Assembly (NCBI GenBank): GCA_030770545.1
Contig: CM061093.1
Location: 372,001 to 436,000 of the forward strand
Direction of reading: 5' to 3'
Length of the DNA: 64,000 bases
Origin: Macropodus opercularis
Lineage: Eukaryota; Chordata; Actinopteri; Anabantiformes; Osphronemidae
The notes below the pieces were generated by a model. That model was not told the origin of the DNA, did not search any database, and saw nothing but the letters and a program-made list of their open reading frames with translations. The translations under genes were made by a program, and so were the position numbers. The number at the start of each line of letters is the position of its first letter. The first letter of the stretch is position 1. This document shows positions 8,115 to 20,000 of this stretch, piece by piece.

Positions 8115-11100
8115 TGATGCTTTAAGCTGCTGCATCTTAATGCAAGCAACGCCAATTAAGTTTCTGTGCTAGATATGATCCAAATACATCCCTGAAGGAG
8201 GCAAACACCTTTAAAATGCATTTAAAAAAAGTTGACTAAAGTAGTATTCTTTTGGTCTGAAATGCACAGAACAGGCGATTCTAAGCGTTTTCGCACTATT
8301 TCCAGCCTCAGTGATGCTCTAAGCTGTTGCATTCTAATGCAAGCAATGATAATGAAGTTTCTGTGCTAGATATGATCCAAATACATCCCTGAAGCAGGCA
8401 AACACCTTTAAAATGCATTTAAATAACTTTGATTAAAGTAGTGTTCTTTTGGTCTGAAATGCATAGAACAGGCGAGTCTAAGCGTTTTCGCACTGTTTCC
8501 AGCCTCAGTGATGCTTTAAGCTGCTACATCTTAATGCAGGCAATGCCAATTAAGTTTCTGTGCAAGATATGAACCAAATACATCCCTGAAGCAGGAAAAC
8601 AACCTTTAAAATGCATTTAAATCACTTTGATTAAAGTAGTGTTCTTTTGGTCTGAAATGCACAGAACAGGCGATTCTAAGCGTTTTGGCACTTTTTCCAG
8701 CCTCAGTGATGCTTTAAGCTGTTGCATCTTAAGGCAAGCAATGCCAATTAAGTTTCTGTGCTAGATATGAACCAAATACATCCCTGAAGCAGGCAAACAC
8801 CTTTAAAATGCATTTAAATAATTTAGACCAAAGTAGTTACCTTTTGGTCTGAAATGCACAGAACAGGCAATTCTAAGCGTTTTGGCACTGTTTCCAGCAT
8901 GAGTGATGCTTTAAGCTGCTGCATCTTAATGCAGGGAATGCCAATGAAGTTTCTGTGCTAGATATGATCCAAATACATCCCTGAAGCATGCAAACACCTT
9001 TAAAATGCATTTAAAACACTTTGATTAAAGTACTGTTCTTTTGGTCTGAAATGCACAGAACAGGCAATTCTAAGAGTTTTGGCACTGTTTCCAGCATGAG
9101 TGATGCTTTAAGCTGCTGCATCTTAAGACAAGCAATGCCAATTAAGTTTCTGTGCTAGATATGATCCAAATACATACCTGAAGCAGGTAAACACCTTTAA
9201 AATGCATTTAAATAATTTAGACCAAAGTAGTTACCTTTTGGTCTGAAATGCACAGAACAGGCAATTCTAAGCGTTTTGGCACTGTTTCCAGCCTCAGTGA
9301 TGCTGTAAGCTGATGCATCTTAATGCAAGCAATGCCAAATAAGTTTCTGTGCTAGATATGATCCAAATACATCCCTGAAGCAGGAAAACACCTTTAAAAT
9401 GCATTTAAAACACTTTGATTAAAGTACTGTTCTTTTGGTCTGAAATGCACAGAACAGGCAATTCTAAGAGTTTTGGCACTGTTTCCAGCATGAGTGATGC
9501 TTTAAGCTGCTGCATCTTAAGACAAGCAATGCCAATTAAGTTTCTGTGCTAGATATGATCCAAATACATCCCTGAAGCAGGCAAACACCTTTAAAATGCA
9601 TTTAAATAATTTAGACCAAAGTAGTTACCTTTTGGTCTGAAATGCACAGAACAGGCAATTCTAAGCGTTTTGGCACTGTTTCCAGCATGAGTGATGCTTT
9701 AAGCTGCTGCATCTTAAGACAAGCAATGCCAATTAAGTTTCTGTGCTAGATATGATCCAAATACATCCCTGAAGCAGGAAAACACCTTTAAAATGCATTT
9801 AAATAACTTTGATTAAAGTAGTGTTCATTTGGTCTAAAATGCACAGAACAGGCGATTCTAAGCGTTTTCGCACTTTTTCCAGCCTCAGTGATGCTTTAAG
9901 CTGCTGCATCTTAATGCAAGCAATGGCAATGAAGTTTTTGTTCAAGATATGATCCAAATACATCCCTGAAGGAGGCAAACACCTTTAAAATGCATTTTAA
10001 AAAAGTTGACTAAAGTAGTATTCTTTTGGTCTGAAATGCACAGAACAGGCAATTCTAAGCGTTTTGGCACTGTTTCCAGCCTGAGTGATGCTTTAAGCTG
10101 CTGCGTCTTAATGCAAGCAATGCAAAATAAGTTTCTTTGCTAGATATGATCCAAATACATCCCTGAAGCAGGCAAACACCTTTAAAATGCATTTAAATTA
10201 CTTTGATTGAAGTAGTGATCTTTTGGTCTGAAATGCACAGAACAGGCGAGTCTAAGCGTTTTGGCACTGTTTCCAGCCTCAGTGATGCTGTAAGCTGATG
10301 CATCTTAATGCAAGCAATGCCAAATAAGTTTCTGTGCTAGATATGATCCAAATACATCCCTGAAGCAGGAAAACACCTTTAAAATGCATTTAAATCACTT
10401 TGATTAAAGTAGTGTTCTTTTGGTCTGATATGCACAGAACAGGCGATTCTAAGCGTTTTCGCACTGTTTCCAGCCTCAGTGATGCTTTAAGCTGTTGCAT
10501 CTTAAGGCAAGCAATGCCAATTAAGTTTCTGTGCTAGATATGATCCAAATACACCCCTGAAGCAGGCAAACACCTTTAAAATGCATTTAAATCACTTTGA
10601 TTAAAGTAGTGTTCTTTTGGTCTGAAATGCACAGAACAGGCGAGTCTAAGCGTTTTGGCACTGTTTCCAGCCTCAGTGATGCTTTAAGCTGCTGCATCTT
10701 AATGCAGGCAATGCCAATGAAGTTTTTGTGCTAGATATGATCCAAATACATCCCTGAAGCAGGCAAACACCTTTAAAATGCATTTAAATTACTTTGATTG
10801 AAGTAGTGAGCTTTTGGTCTGAAATGCATAGAACAGGCGATTCTAACCATTTTCGCACTGTTTCCAAGCTCAGTGATGCTTTAAGCTGCTGCATCCTAAT
10901 GCAAGCAATGGCAAATAAGTTTCTGTGCAAGATATGAACCAAATACATCCCTGAAGCAGGCAAACACCTTTAAAATGCATTTAAATCACTTTGACTAAAG
11001 TAGTGTTCTTTTGGTCTGAAATGCACAGAACAGGCGAGTCTAAGCGTTTTGGCACTGTTTCCAGCCTCAGTGATGCTTTAAGCTGCTGCATCTTAATGCA

Positions 11101-11200
11101 AGCAATGTGAATGAAGTTTCTGTGCTAGATATGATCCAATTACATCCCTAAAGCAGGCAAACACCTTTAAAATGTATTTAAATAACTTTGATTAAAGTAG
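8110..11200 (+). repeat. Diverged left edge of the main array
   Basis: The first 15 or so monomers next to the ERV carry the most private changes, for example GTAGTTACCTTTTGG, TCTAAGAGTTTTGG and CAGCATGAGTGATGC. A few of these recur locally: 8810-9060 resembles 9210-9460 and 9600-9720, which points to small two-monomer duplications. This is the pattern expected at an array edge, where unequal exchange homogenises less efficiently. Confidence 0.7.
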
Positions 11201-13240
11201 TATTCTTTTGGTCGAAAATGCATAGAACAGGCGAGTCTAAGCGTTTTGGCACTGTTTCCAAGCTCAGTGATGCTTTAAGCTGCTGCATCTTAAGGCAAGC
11301 AATGCCAAATAAGTTTCTGTGCTAGATATGATCCAAATACATCCCTGAAGCAGGCAAACACCTTTAAAATGCATTTAAAAAAAGTTGACTAAAGTAGTAT
11401 TCTTTTGGTCTGAAATGCACAGAACAGGCGATTCTAAGCGTTTTGGCACTGTTTCCAGCCTCAGTGATGCTTTAAGCTGCTGCGTCTTAATGCAAGCAAT
11501 GCAATTAAGTTTTTGTTCTAGATATGATCCAAATACATCCCTGAAGCAGGCAAACACCTTTAAAATGCATTTAAATAATTTTGATTAAAGTAGTGTTCTT
11601 TTGGTCTGAAATGCACAGAACAGGCGAGTCTAAGCGTTTTCGCATGGTTTCCAGCCTCAGTGATGCTTTAAGCTGCTAAATCTTAATGCAAGCAATGCCA
11701 ATTAAGTTTCTGTGCTAGATATGATCCAAATACATCCCTAAAGTAGGCAAACACCTTTAAAATGCATTTAAATCACTTTGATTAAAGTAGTATTCTTTTG
11801 GTCTGAAATACGCAGAACAGGCGATTCTAAGCGTTTTGGCACTGTTTCCAGCCTCAGTGATGCTTTAAGCTGCTGCGTCTTAATGCAAGCAATGCAATTA
11901 AGTTTTTGTTCTAGATATGATCCAAATACATCCCTGAAGCAGGCAAACACCTTTAAAATGCATTTAAATAATTTTGATTAAAGTAGTGTTCTTTTGGTCT
12001 GAAATGCACAGAACAGGCGAGTCTAAGCGTTTTCGCATGGTTTCCAGCCTCAGTGATGCTTTAAGCTGCTAAATCTTAATGCAAGCAATGCCAATTAAGT
12101 TTCTGTGCTAGATATGATCCAAATACATCCCTAAAGTAGGCAAACACCTTTAAAATGCATTTAAATAACTTTGATTAAAGTAGTATTCTTTTGGTCGAAA
12201 ATGCATAGAACAGGCGAGTCTAAGCGTTTTGGCACTGTTTCCAAGCTCAGTGATGCTTTAAGCTGCTGCATCTTAAGGCAAGCAATGCCAAATAAGTTTC
12301 TGTGCTAGATATGATCCAAATACATCCCTGAAGCAGGCAAACACCTTTAAAATGCATTTAAAAAAAGTTGACTAAAGTAGTATTCTTTTGGTCTGAAATG
12401 CACAGAACAGGCGATTCTAAGCGTTTTGGCACTGTTTCCAGCCTCAGTGATGCTTTAAGCTGCTGCGTCTTAATGCAAGCAATGCAATTAAGTTTTTGTT
12501 CTAGATATGATCCAAATACATCCCTGAAGCAGGCAAACACCTTTAAAATGCATTTAAATAATTTTGATTAAAGTAGTGTTCTTTTGGTCTGAAATGCACA
12601 GAACAGGCGAGTCTAAGCGTTTTCGCATGGTTTCCAGCCTCAGTGATGCTTTAAGCTGCTGCATCTTAATGCAAGCAATGCCAATTAAGTTTCTGTGCTA
12701 GATATGATCCAAATACATCCCTAAAGTAGGCAAACACCTTTAAAATGCATTTAAATCACTTTGATTAAAGTAGTATTCTTTTGGTCTGAAATACGCAGAA
12801 CAGGCGATTCTAAGCGTTTTGGCACTGTTTCCAGCCTCAGTGATGCTTTAAGCTGTTGCATCTTAAGGCAAGCAATGCCAATTAAGTTTCTGTGCTAGAT
12901 ATGATCCAAATACATCCCTGAAGCAGGCAAACACCTTTAAAATGCATTTAAATCATTTAAACCAAAGTAGTGTTCTTTTGGTCTGAAATGTACAAAATAA
13001 GCGATTCTAAGCGTTTTGGCACTGTTTCCAGCCTCAGTGATGCTTTAAGCTGCTGCGTCTTAATGCAAGCAATGCAATTAAGTTTTTGTTCTAGATATGA
13101 TCCAAATACATCCCTGAAGCAGGCAAACACCTTTAAAATGCATTTAAATAATTTTGATTAAAGTAGTGTTCTTTTGGTCTGAAATGCACAGAACAGGCGA
13201 GTCTAAGCGTTTTCGCATGGTTTCCAGCCTCAGTGATGCT
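11180..13240 (+). repeat. Five-monomer local higher-order repeat (983-bp offset)
   Basis: The rare marker GTCGAAAATG occurs at 11211 and 12194, 983 bp apart (5 x 197 minus 2). The run of A in TTTAAAAAAAGTTGAC recurs with the same offset near 11377 and 12360. A shorter block with TTTTTGTTCTAGATATG and TTTCGCATGG recurs at offsets of 393 and 590 bp between these, and again near 13080-13240, so two- and three-monomer shifts are nested in the five-monomer unit. Confidence 0.8.
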
Positions 13241-13980
13241 TTAAGCTGCTAAATCTTAATGCAAGCAATGCCAATTAAGTTTCTGTGCTAGATATGATCC
13301 AAATACATCCCTGAAGCAGGAAAACACCTTTAAAATGCATTTAAATCACTTTGATTGAAGTAGTGTTCTTTTGGTCTTAAATGCATAGAACAGGCGAGTC
13401 TAAGCGTTTTGGCACTGTTTCCAGCCTCAGTGATGCTTTAAGCTGCTGCATCTTAATGCAAGCAATGTGAATGAAGTTTCTGTGCTAGATATTATCCAAA
13501 TACATCCCTGAAGCAGGAAAACACCTTTAAAATGCATTTAAATCACTTTGATTGAAGTAGTGTTCTTTTGGTCTTAAATGCATTGAACAGGCGAGTCTAA
13601 GCGTTTTGGCACTGTTTCCAGCCTCAGTGATGCTTTAAGCTGTTGCATCTTAAGGCAAGCAATGCCAATTAAGTTTCTGTGCTAGATATGATCCAAATAC
13701 ATCCCTGAAGCAGGCAAATACCTTTAAAATGCATTTAAATCACTTTGATTAAAGTAGTATTCTTTTGGTCTGAAATGCACAGAACAGGCGAGTCTAAGCG
13801 TTTTCGCATGGTTTCCAGCCTCAGTGATGCTTTAAGCTGTTGCATCTTAATGCAAGCAATGTGAATGAAGTTTCTGTGCTAGATATGATCCAAATACATC
13901 CCTGAAGCAGGCAAACACCTTTAAAATGCATTTAAATCACTTTGATTGAAGTAGTGTTCTTTTGGTCTTAAATGTATAGA

Positions 13981-14020
13981 ACAGACGAGTCTGTTTGCCA
14001 TTTTAAAGGCAAACACCTTT
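13981..14020 (+). repeat. Truncated monomer with inverted-repeat junction
   Basis: A monomer is cut after GAACAGACGAGTCTG and rejoined at GGCAAACACCTTTAAAATG, losing more than 100 bp. The join contains TGTTTGCC, eight bases of spacer, then GGCAAACA, a perfect 8-bp inverted repeat. The left arm is the reverse complement of the satellite bases on the right, suggesting a small templated inversion at the break. Confidence 0.75.
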
Positions 14021-14039
14021 AAAATGCATTTAAATCACT

Positions 14040-17000
14040 TTGATTAAAGTAGTGTTGTTTTGGTCTGAAATGCACAGAACAGGCGATTCTAAGCGTTTTG
14101 GCACTGTTTCCAGCCTCAGTGATGCTTTAAGCTGCTGCATCTTAATGCAAGCAATGGGAATAAAGTTTCTGTGCTAGATATGATCCAAATACATCCCTGA
14201 AGCAGGCAAACACCTTTAAAATGCATTTAAATCACTTTGATTAAAGTAGTATTCTTTTGGTCTGAAATGCGCAGAACAGGCGATTCTAAGCGTTTTGGCA
14301 CTGTTTCCAGCCTCAGTGATGCTTTAAACTGCTGCATCTTAATGCAAGCAATGCCAATTAAGTTTCTGTGCTAGATATGATCCAAATACATCCCTGAAGC
14401 AGGCAAACACCTTTAAAATGCATTTAAATCACTTTGATTGAAGTAGTGTTCTTTTGGTCTTTAATGTATAGAACAGGCGAGTCTAAGCGTTTTGGCACTG
14501 TTTCCAGCCTCAGTGATGCTTTAAGCTGCTGCATCTTAATGCAAGCAATGTGAATGAAGTTTCTGTGCTAGATATGCTAGATATGATCCAACACCTTTAA
14601 AATGCATTTAAATCACTTTGATTGAAGTAGTGTTCTTTTGGTCTGAAATGCACAGAACAGGCGATTCTAAGCGTTTTGGCACTGTTTCCAGCCTCAGTGA
14701 TGCTTTAAGCTGTTGCATCTTAATGCAAGCAATGTGAATAAAGTTTCTGTGCTAGATATGATCCAAAATACATCCCTGAAGCAGGAAAACACCTTTAAAA
14801 TGCATTTAAATCACTTTGATTAAAGTAGTGTTCTTTTGGTCTGAAATGCACAGAACAGGCGATTCTAAGCGTTTTGTCACTGTTTCCAGCCTCAGTGATG
14901 CTTTAAGCTGCTGCATCTTAATGCAGGCAATGCCAATGAAGTTTTTGTGCTAGATATGATTTAAATACATCCCCGAAGCAGGCAAACACCTTTAAAATGC
15001 ATTTAAATTACTTTGATTGAAGTAGTGTTCTTTTGGTCTGAAATGCACAGAACAGGCGATTCTAACCATTTTCGCACTGTTTCCAAGCTCAGTGATGCTT
15101 TAAGCTGCTGCATCTTAATGCAAGCAATGGCAAATAAGTTTCTGTGCAAGATATGAACCAAATACATCCCTGAAGCAGGCAAAAACCTTTAAAATGCATT
15201 TAAATCAATTTGACTAAAGTACTGTACTTTTGGTCCTAAATGCACAGAACAGGCGATTCTAAGCGTTTTGGCACTGTTTCCAGCCTCAGTGATGCTTTAA
15301 GCTGCTGCATCTTAATGCAAGCAATGTGAATGAAGTTTCTGTGCTAGATATGATCCAATTACATCCCTAAAGCAGGCAAACACCTTTAAAATGCATTTAA
15401 ATAAATTTGATTAAAGTAGTATTCTTTTGGTCTGAAATGCATAGAACAGGCGAGTCTAAGCGTTTTGGCACTGTTTCCAAGCTCAGTGATGCTTTAAGCT
15501 GCTGCATCTTAAGGCAAGGAATGCCAAATAAGTTTCTGTGCTAGATATGATCCAAATACATCCTTGAAGCAGGCAAACACCTTTAAAATGCATTTAAATC
15601 ACTTTGATTGAAGTACTGTACTTTTGGTCCTAAATGCACAGAACAGGCGATTCTAAGCGTTTTGGCACTGTTTCCAGCCTCAGTGATGCTTTAAGCTGCT
15701 GCATCTTAATGCAAGCAATGTGAATGAAGTTTCTGTGCTAGATATGATCCAATTACATCCCTAAAGCAGGCAAACACCTTTAAAATGCATTTAAATAAAT
15801 TTGATTAAAGTAGTATTCTTTTGGTCTGAAATGCATAGAACAGGCGAGTCTAAGCGTTTTGGCACTGTTTCCAAGCTCAGTGATGCTTTAAGCTGCTGCA
15901 TCTTAAGGCAAGCAATGCCAAATAAGTTTCTGTGCTAGATATGATCCAAATACATCCTTGAAGCAGGCAAACACCTTTAAAATGCATTTAAATCACTTTG
16001 ATTGAAGTAGTGTTCTTTTGGTCTTAAATGCATAGAACAGGCGAGTCTAAGCGTTTTGGCACTGTTTCCAGCCTCAGTGATGCTTTAAGCTGCTGCATCT
16101 TAATGCAAGCAATGTGAATGAAGTTTCTGTGCTAGATATTATCCAAATACATCCCTGAAGCAGGAAAACACCTTTAAAATGCATTTAAATCACTTTGATT
16201 GAAGTAGTGTTCTTTTGGTCTTAAATGCATTGAACAGGCGAGTCTAAGTGTTTTGGCACTGTTTCCAGCCTCAGTGATGCTTTAAGCTGTTGCATCTTAA
16301 GGCAAGCAATGCCAATTAAGTTTCTGTGCTAGATATGATCCAAATACATCCCTGAAGCAGGCAAATACCTTTAAAATGCATTTAAATCACTTTGATTAAA
16401 GTAGTATTCTTTTGGTCTGAAATGCACAGAACAGGCGAGTCTAAGCGTTTTCGCATGGTTTCCAGCCTCAGTGATGCTTTAAGCTGTTGCATCTTAATGC
16501 AAGCAATGTGAATGAAGTTTCTGTGCTAGATATGATCCAAATACATCCCTGAAGCAGGCAAACACCTTTAAAATGCATTTAAATCACTTTGATTGAAGTA
16601 GTGTTCTTTTGGTCTTAAATGTATAGAACAGGCGAGTCTAAGCGTTTTGGCACTGTTTCCAGCCTCAGTGATGCTTTAAGCTGTTGCATCTTAATGCAAG
16701 CAATGTGAATAAAGTTTCTGTGCTAGATATGATCCAAAATACATCCCTGAAGCAGGCAAACACCTTTAAAATGCATTTAAATCACTTTGATTAAAGTAGT
16801 GTTGTTTTGGTCTGAAATGCACAGAACAGGCGATTCTAAGCGTTTTGGCACTGTTTCCAGCCTCAGTGACGCTCTAAGCTGTTGGATTCTAATGCAAGCA
16901 ATGTCAATTAAGTTTCTGTGCTAGATATGATCCAAATACATCCCTGAAGCAGGCAAACACCTTTAAAATGCATTTAAATCACTTAGATTAAAGTGGTATT

Positions 17001-20000
17001 CTTTTGGTCTGAAATGCGCAGAACAGGCGCGTCTAAGCGTTTTGGCACTGTTTCCAGCCTCAGTGATGCTTTAAGCTGCTGCATCTTAATGCAAGCAATG
17101 GGAATAAAGTTTCTGTGCTAGATATGATCCAAATACATCCCTGAAGCAGGCAAACACCTTTAAAATGCATTTAAATCACTTTGATTAAAGTAGTATTCTT
17201 TTGGTCTGAAATGCGCAGAACAGGCGATTCTAAGCGTTTTGGCACTGTTTCCAGCCTCAGTGATGCTTTAAACTGCTGCATCTTAATGCAAGCAATGCCA
17301 ATTAAGTTTCTGTGCTAGATATGATCCAAATACATCCCTGAAGCAGGCAAACACCTTTAAAATGCATTTAAATCACTTTGATTGAAGTAGTGTTCTTTTG
17401 GTCTTAAATGTATAGAACAGGCGAGTCTAAGCGTTTTGGCACTGTTTCCAGCCTCAGTGATGCTTTAAGCTGCTGCATCTTAATGCAAGCAATGTGAATG
17501 AAGTTTCTGTGCTAGATATGCTAGATATGATCCAACACCTTTAAAATGCATTTAAATCACTTTGATTAAAGTAGTGTTCTTTTGGTCTGAAATGCACAGA
17601 ACAGGCGATTCTAAGCGTTTTGTCACTGTTTCCAGCCTCAGTGATGCTTTAAGCTGCTGCATCTTAATGCAGGCAATGCCAATGAAGTTTTTGTGCTAGA
17701 TATGATTTAAATACATCCCCGAAGCAGGCAAACACCTTTAAAATGCATTTAAATTACTTTGATTGAAGTAGTGTTCTTTTGGTCTGAAATGCACAGAACA
17801 GGCGATTCTAACCATTTTCGCACTGTTTCCAAGCTCAGTGATGCTTTAAGCTGCTGCATCTTAATGCAAGCAATGGCAAATAAGTTTCTGTGCAAGATAT
17901 GAACCAAATACATCCCTGAAGCAGGCAAACACCTTTAAAATGCATTTAAATCAATTTGACTAAAGTACTGTACTTTTGGTCCTAAATGCACAGAACAGGC
18001 GATTCTAAGCGTTTTGGCACTGTTTCCAGCCTCAGTGATGCTTTAAGCTGCTGCATCTTAAGGCAAGCAATGCCAAATAAGTTTCTGTGCTAGATATGAT
18101 CCAAATACATCCTTGAAGCAGGCAAACACCTTTAAAATGCATTTAAATCACTTTGATTGAAGTAGTGTTCTTTTGGTCTTAAATGCATAGAACAGGCGAG
18201 TCTAAGCGTTTTGGCACTGTTTCCAGCCTCAGTGATGCTTTAAGCTGTTGCATCTTAAGGCAAGCAATGCCAATTAAGTTTCTGTGCTAGATATGATCCA
18301 AATACATCCCTGAAGCAGGCAAATACCTTTAAAATGCATTTAAATCAATTTGACTAAAGTACTGTACTTTTGGTCCTAAATGCACAGAACAGGCGATTCT
18401 AAGCGTTTTGGCACTGTTTCCAGCCTCAGTGATGCTTTAAGCTGCTGCATCTTAAGGCAAGCAATGCCAAATAAGTTTCTGTGCTAGATATGATCCAAAT
18501 ACATCCTTGAAGCAGGCAAACACCTTTAAAATGCATTTAAATCACTTTGATTGAAGTAGTGTTCTTTTGGTCTTAAATGCATAGAACAGGCGAGTCTAAG
18601 CGTTTTGGCACTGTTTCCAGCCTCAGTGATGCTTTAAGCTGTTGCATCTTAAGGCAAGCAATGCCAATTAAGTTTCTGTGCTAGATATGATCCAAATACA
18701 TCCCTGAAGCAGGCAAATACCTTTAAAATGCATTTAAATCACTTTGATTAAAGTAGTGTTCTTTTGGTCTGAAATGCACAGAACAGGCGAGTCTAAGCGT
18801 TTTCGCATGGTTTCCAGCCTCAGTGATGCTTTAAGCTGTTGCATCTTAATGCAAGCAATGTGAATGAAGTTTCTGTGCTAGATATGATCCAAATACATCC
18901 CTGAAGCAGGCAAACACCTTTAAAATGCATTTAAATCACTTTGATTGAAGTAGTGTTCTTTTGGTCTTAAATGTATAGAACAGGCGAGTCTAAGCGTTTT
19001 GGCACTGTTTCCAGCCTCAGTGATGCTTTAAGCTGTTGCATCTTAATGCAAGCAATGTGAATAAAGTTTCTGTGCTAGATATGATCCAAAATACATCTGA
19101 AGCAGGTAAACACCTTTAAAATGCATTTAAATCACTTTGATTAAAGTAGTGTTGTTTTGGTCTGAAATGCACAGAACAGGCGATTCTAAGCGTTTTGGCA
19201 CTGTTTCCAGCCTCAGTGATGCTTTAAGCTGCTGCATCTTAATGCAAGCAATGGGAATAAAGTTTCTGTGCTAGATATGATCCAAATACATCCCTGAAGC
19301 AGGCAAACACCTTTAAAATGCATTTAAATCACTTTGATTAAAGTAGTATTCTTTTGGTCTGAAATGCGCAGAACAGGCGATTCTAAGCGTTTTGGCACTG
19401 TTTCCAGCCTCAGTGATGCTTTAAACTGCTGCATCTTAATGCAAGCAATGCCAATTAAGTTTCTGTGCTAGATATGATCCAAATACATCCCTGAAGCAGG
19501 CAAACACCTTTAAAATGCATTTAAATAACTTTGATTAAAGTAGTGTTCTTTTGGTATGAAATGCACAGAACAGGCGAGTCTAAGCGTTTTGGCACTGTTT
19601 CCAGCCTCAGTGATGCTCTAAGCTGTTGCATCTTAATGCAACTAATACCAATAAAGTTTCTGTGCTAGATATGATCCAAATACATCCCTGAAGCAGGAAA
19701 ACACCTTTAAAATGCATTTAAATCACTTTGATTAAAGTAGTGTTCATTTGGTCTGAAATGCACAGAACAGGCGATTCTAAGCGTTTTGGCACTGTTTCCA
19801 GCCTCAGTGATGCTTTAAGCTCCTGCATTTTAATGCAAGCAATGCCAATTAAGTTTCTGTGCTAGATATGATCCAAATACACCCCTGAAGCAGGCAAACA
19901 CCTTTAAAATATATTTAAATCATTTAAACCAAAGTAGTGTTCTTTTGGTCTGAAATGTACAAAACAGGCGATTCTAAGCATTTTGGCACTGTTTCCAGCC
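14040..20000 (+). repeat. Long-period higher-order repeat block (about 2.9 kb and 2.15 kb offsets)
   Basis: The markers GCAATGGGAATAAAG (14151, 17095, 19248) and CTTTAAACTGCTGC (near 14330, 17270, 19430) recur together. A shortened monomer with a repeated GCTAGATAT and a deletion of about 22 bp starts at 14571, 17515 and 20458, offsets of 2944 and 2943. Within the first two copies, the marker GTTTTGTCAC lies at 14871 and 17617 (offset 2746). The second copy has therefore lost exactly one monomer, about 198 bp, after the duplication. Confidence 0.8.
17951..18740 (+). repeat. Two-monomer tandem duplication (394-bp offset)
   Basis: TCAATTTGACTAAAGTACTG occurs at 17951 and 18345, exactly 394 bp apart. 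The following monomers match over their length, including ATACATCCTTGAAG and the TTAAATGCATAG variant. A similar 2-monomer shift is seen between about 15220 and 15610. Confidence 0.8.

Noticed and set aside
11385..13161. Repeated 63-67-codon plus-strand open frames
   Set aside because: Same explanation: spurious frames in duplicated monomers of one subtype.
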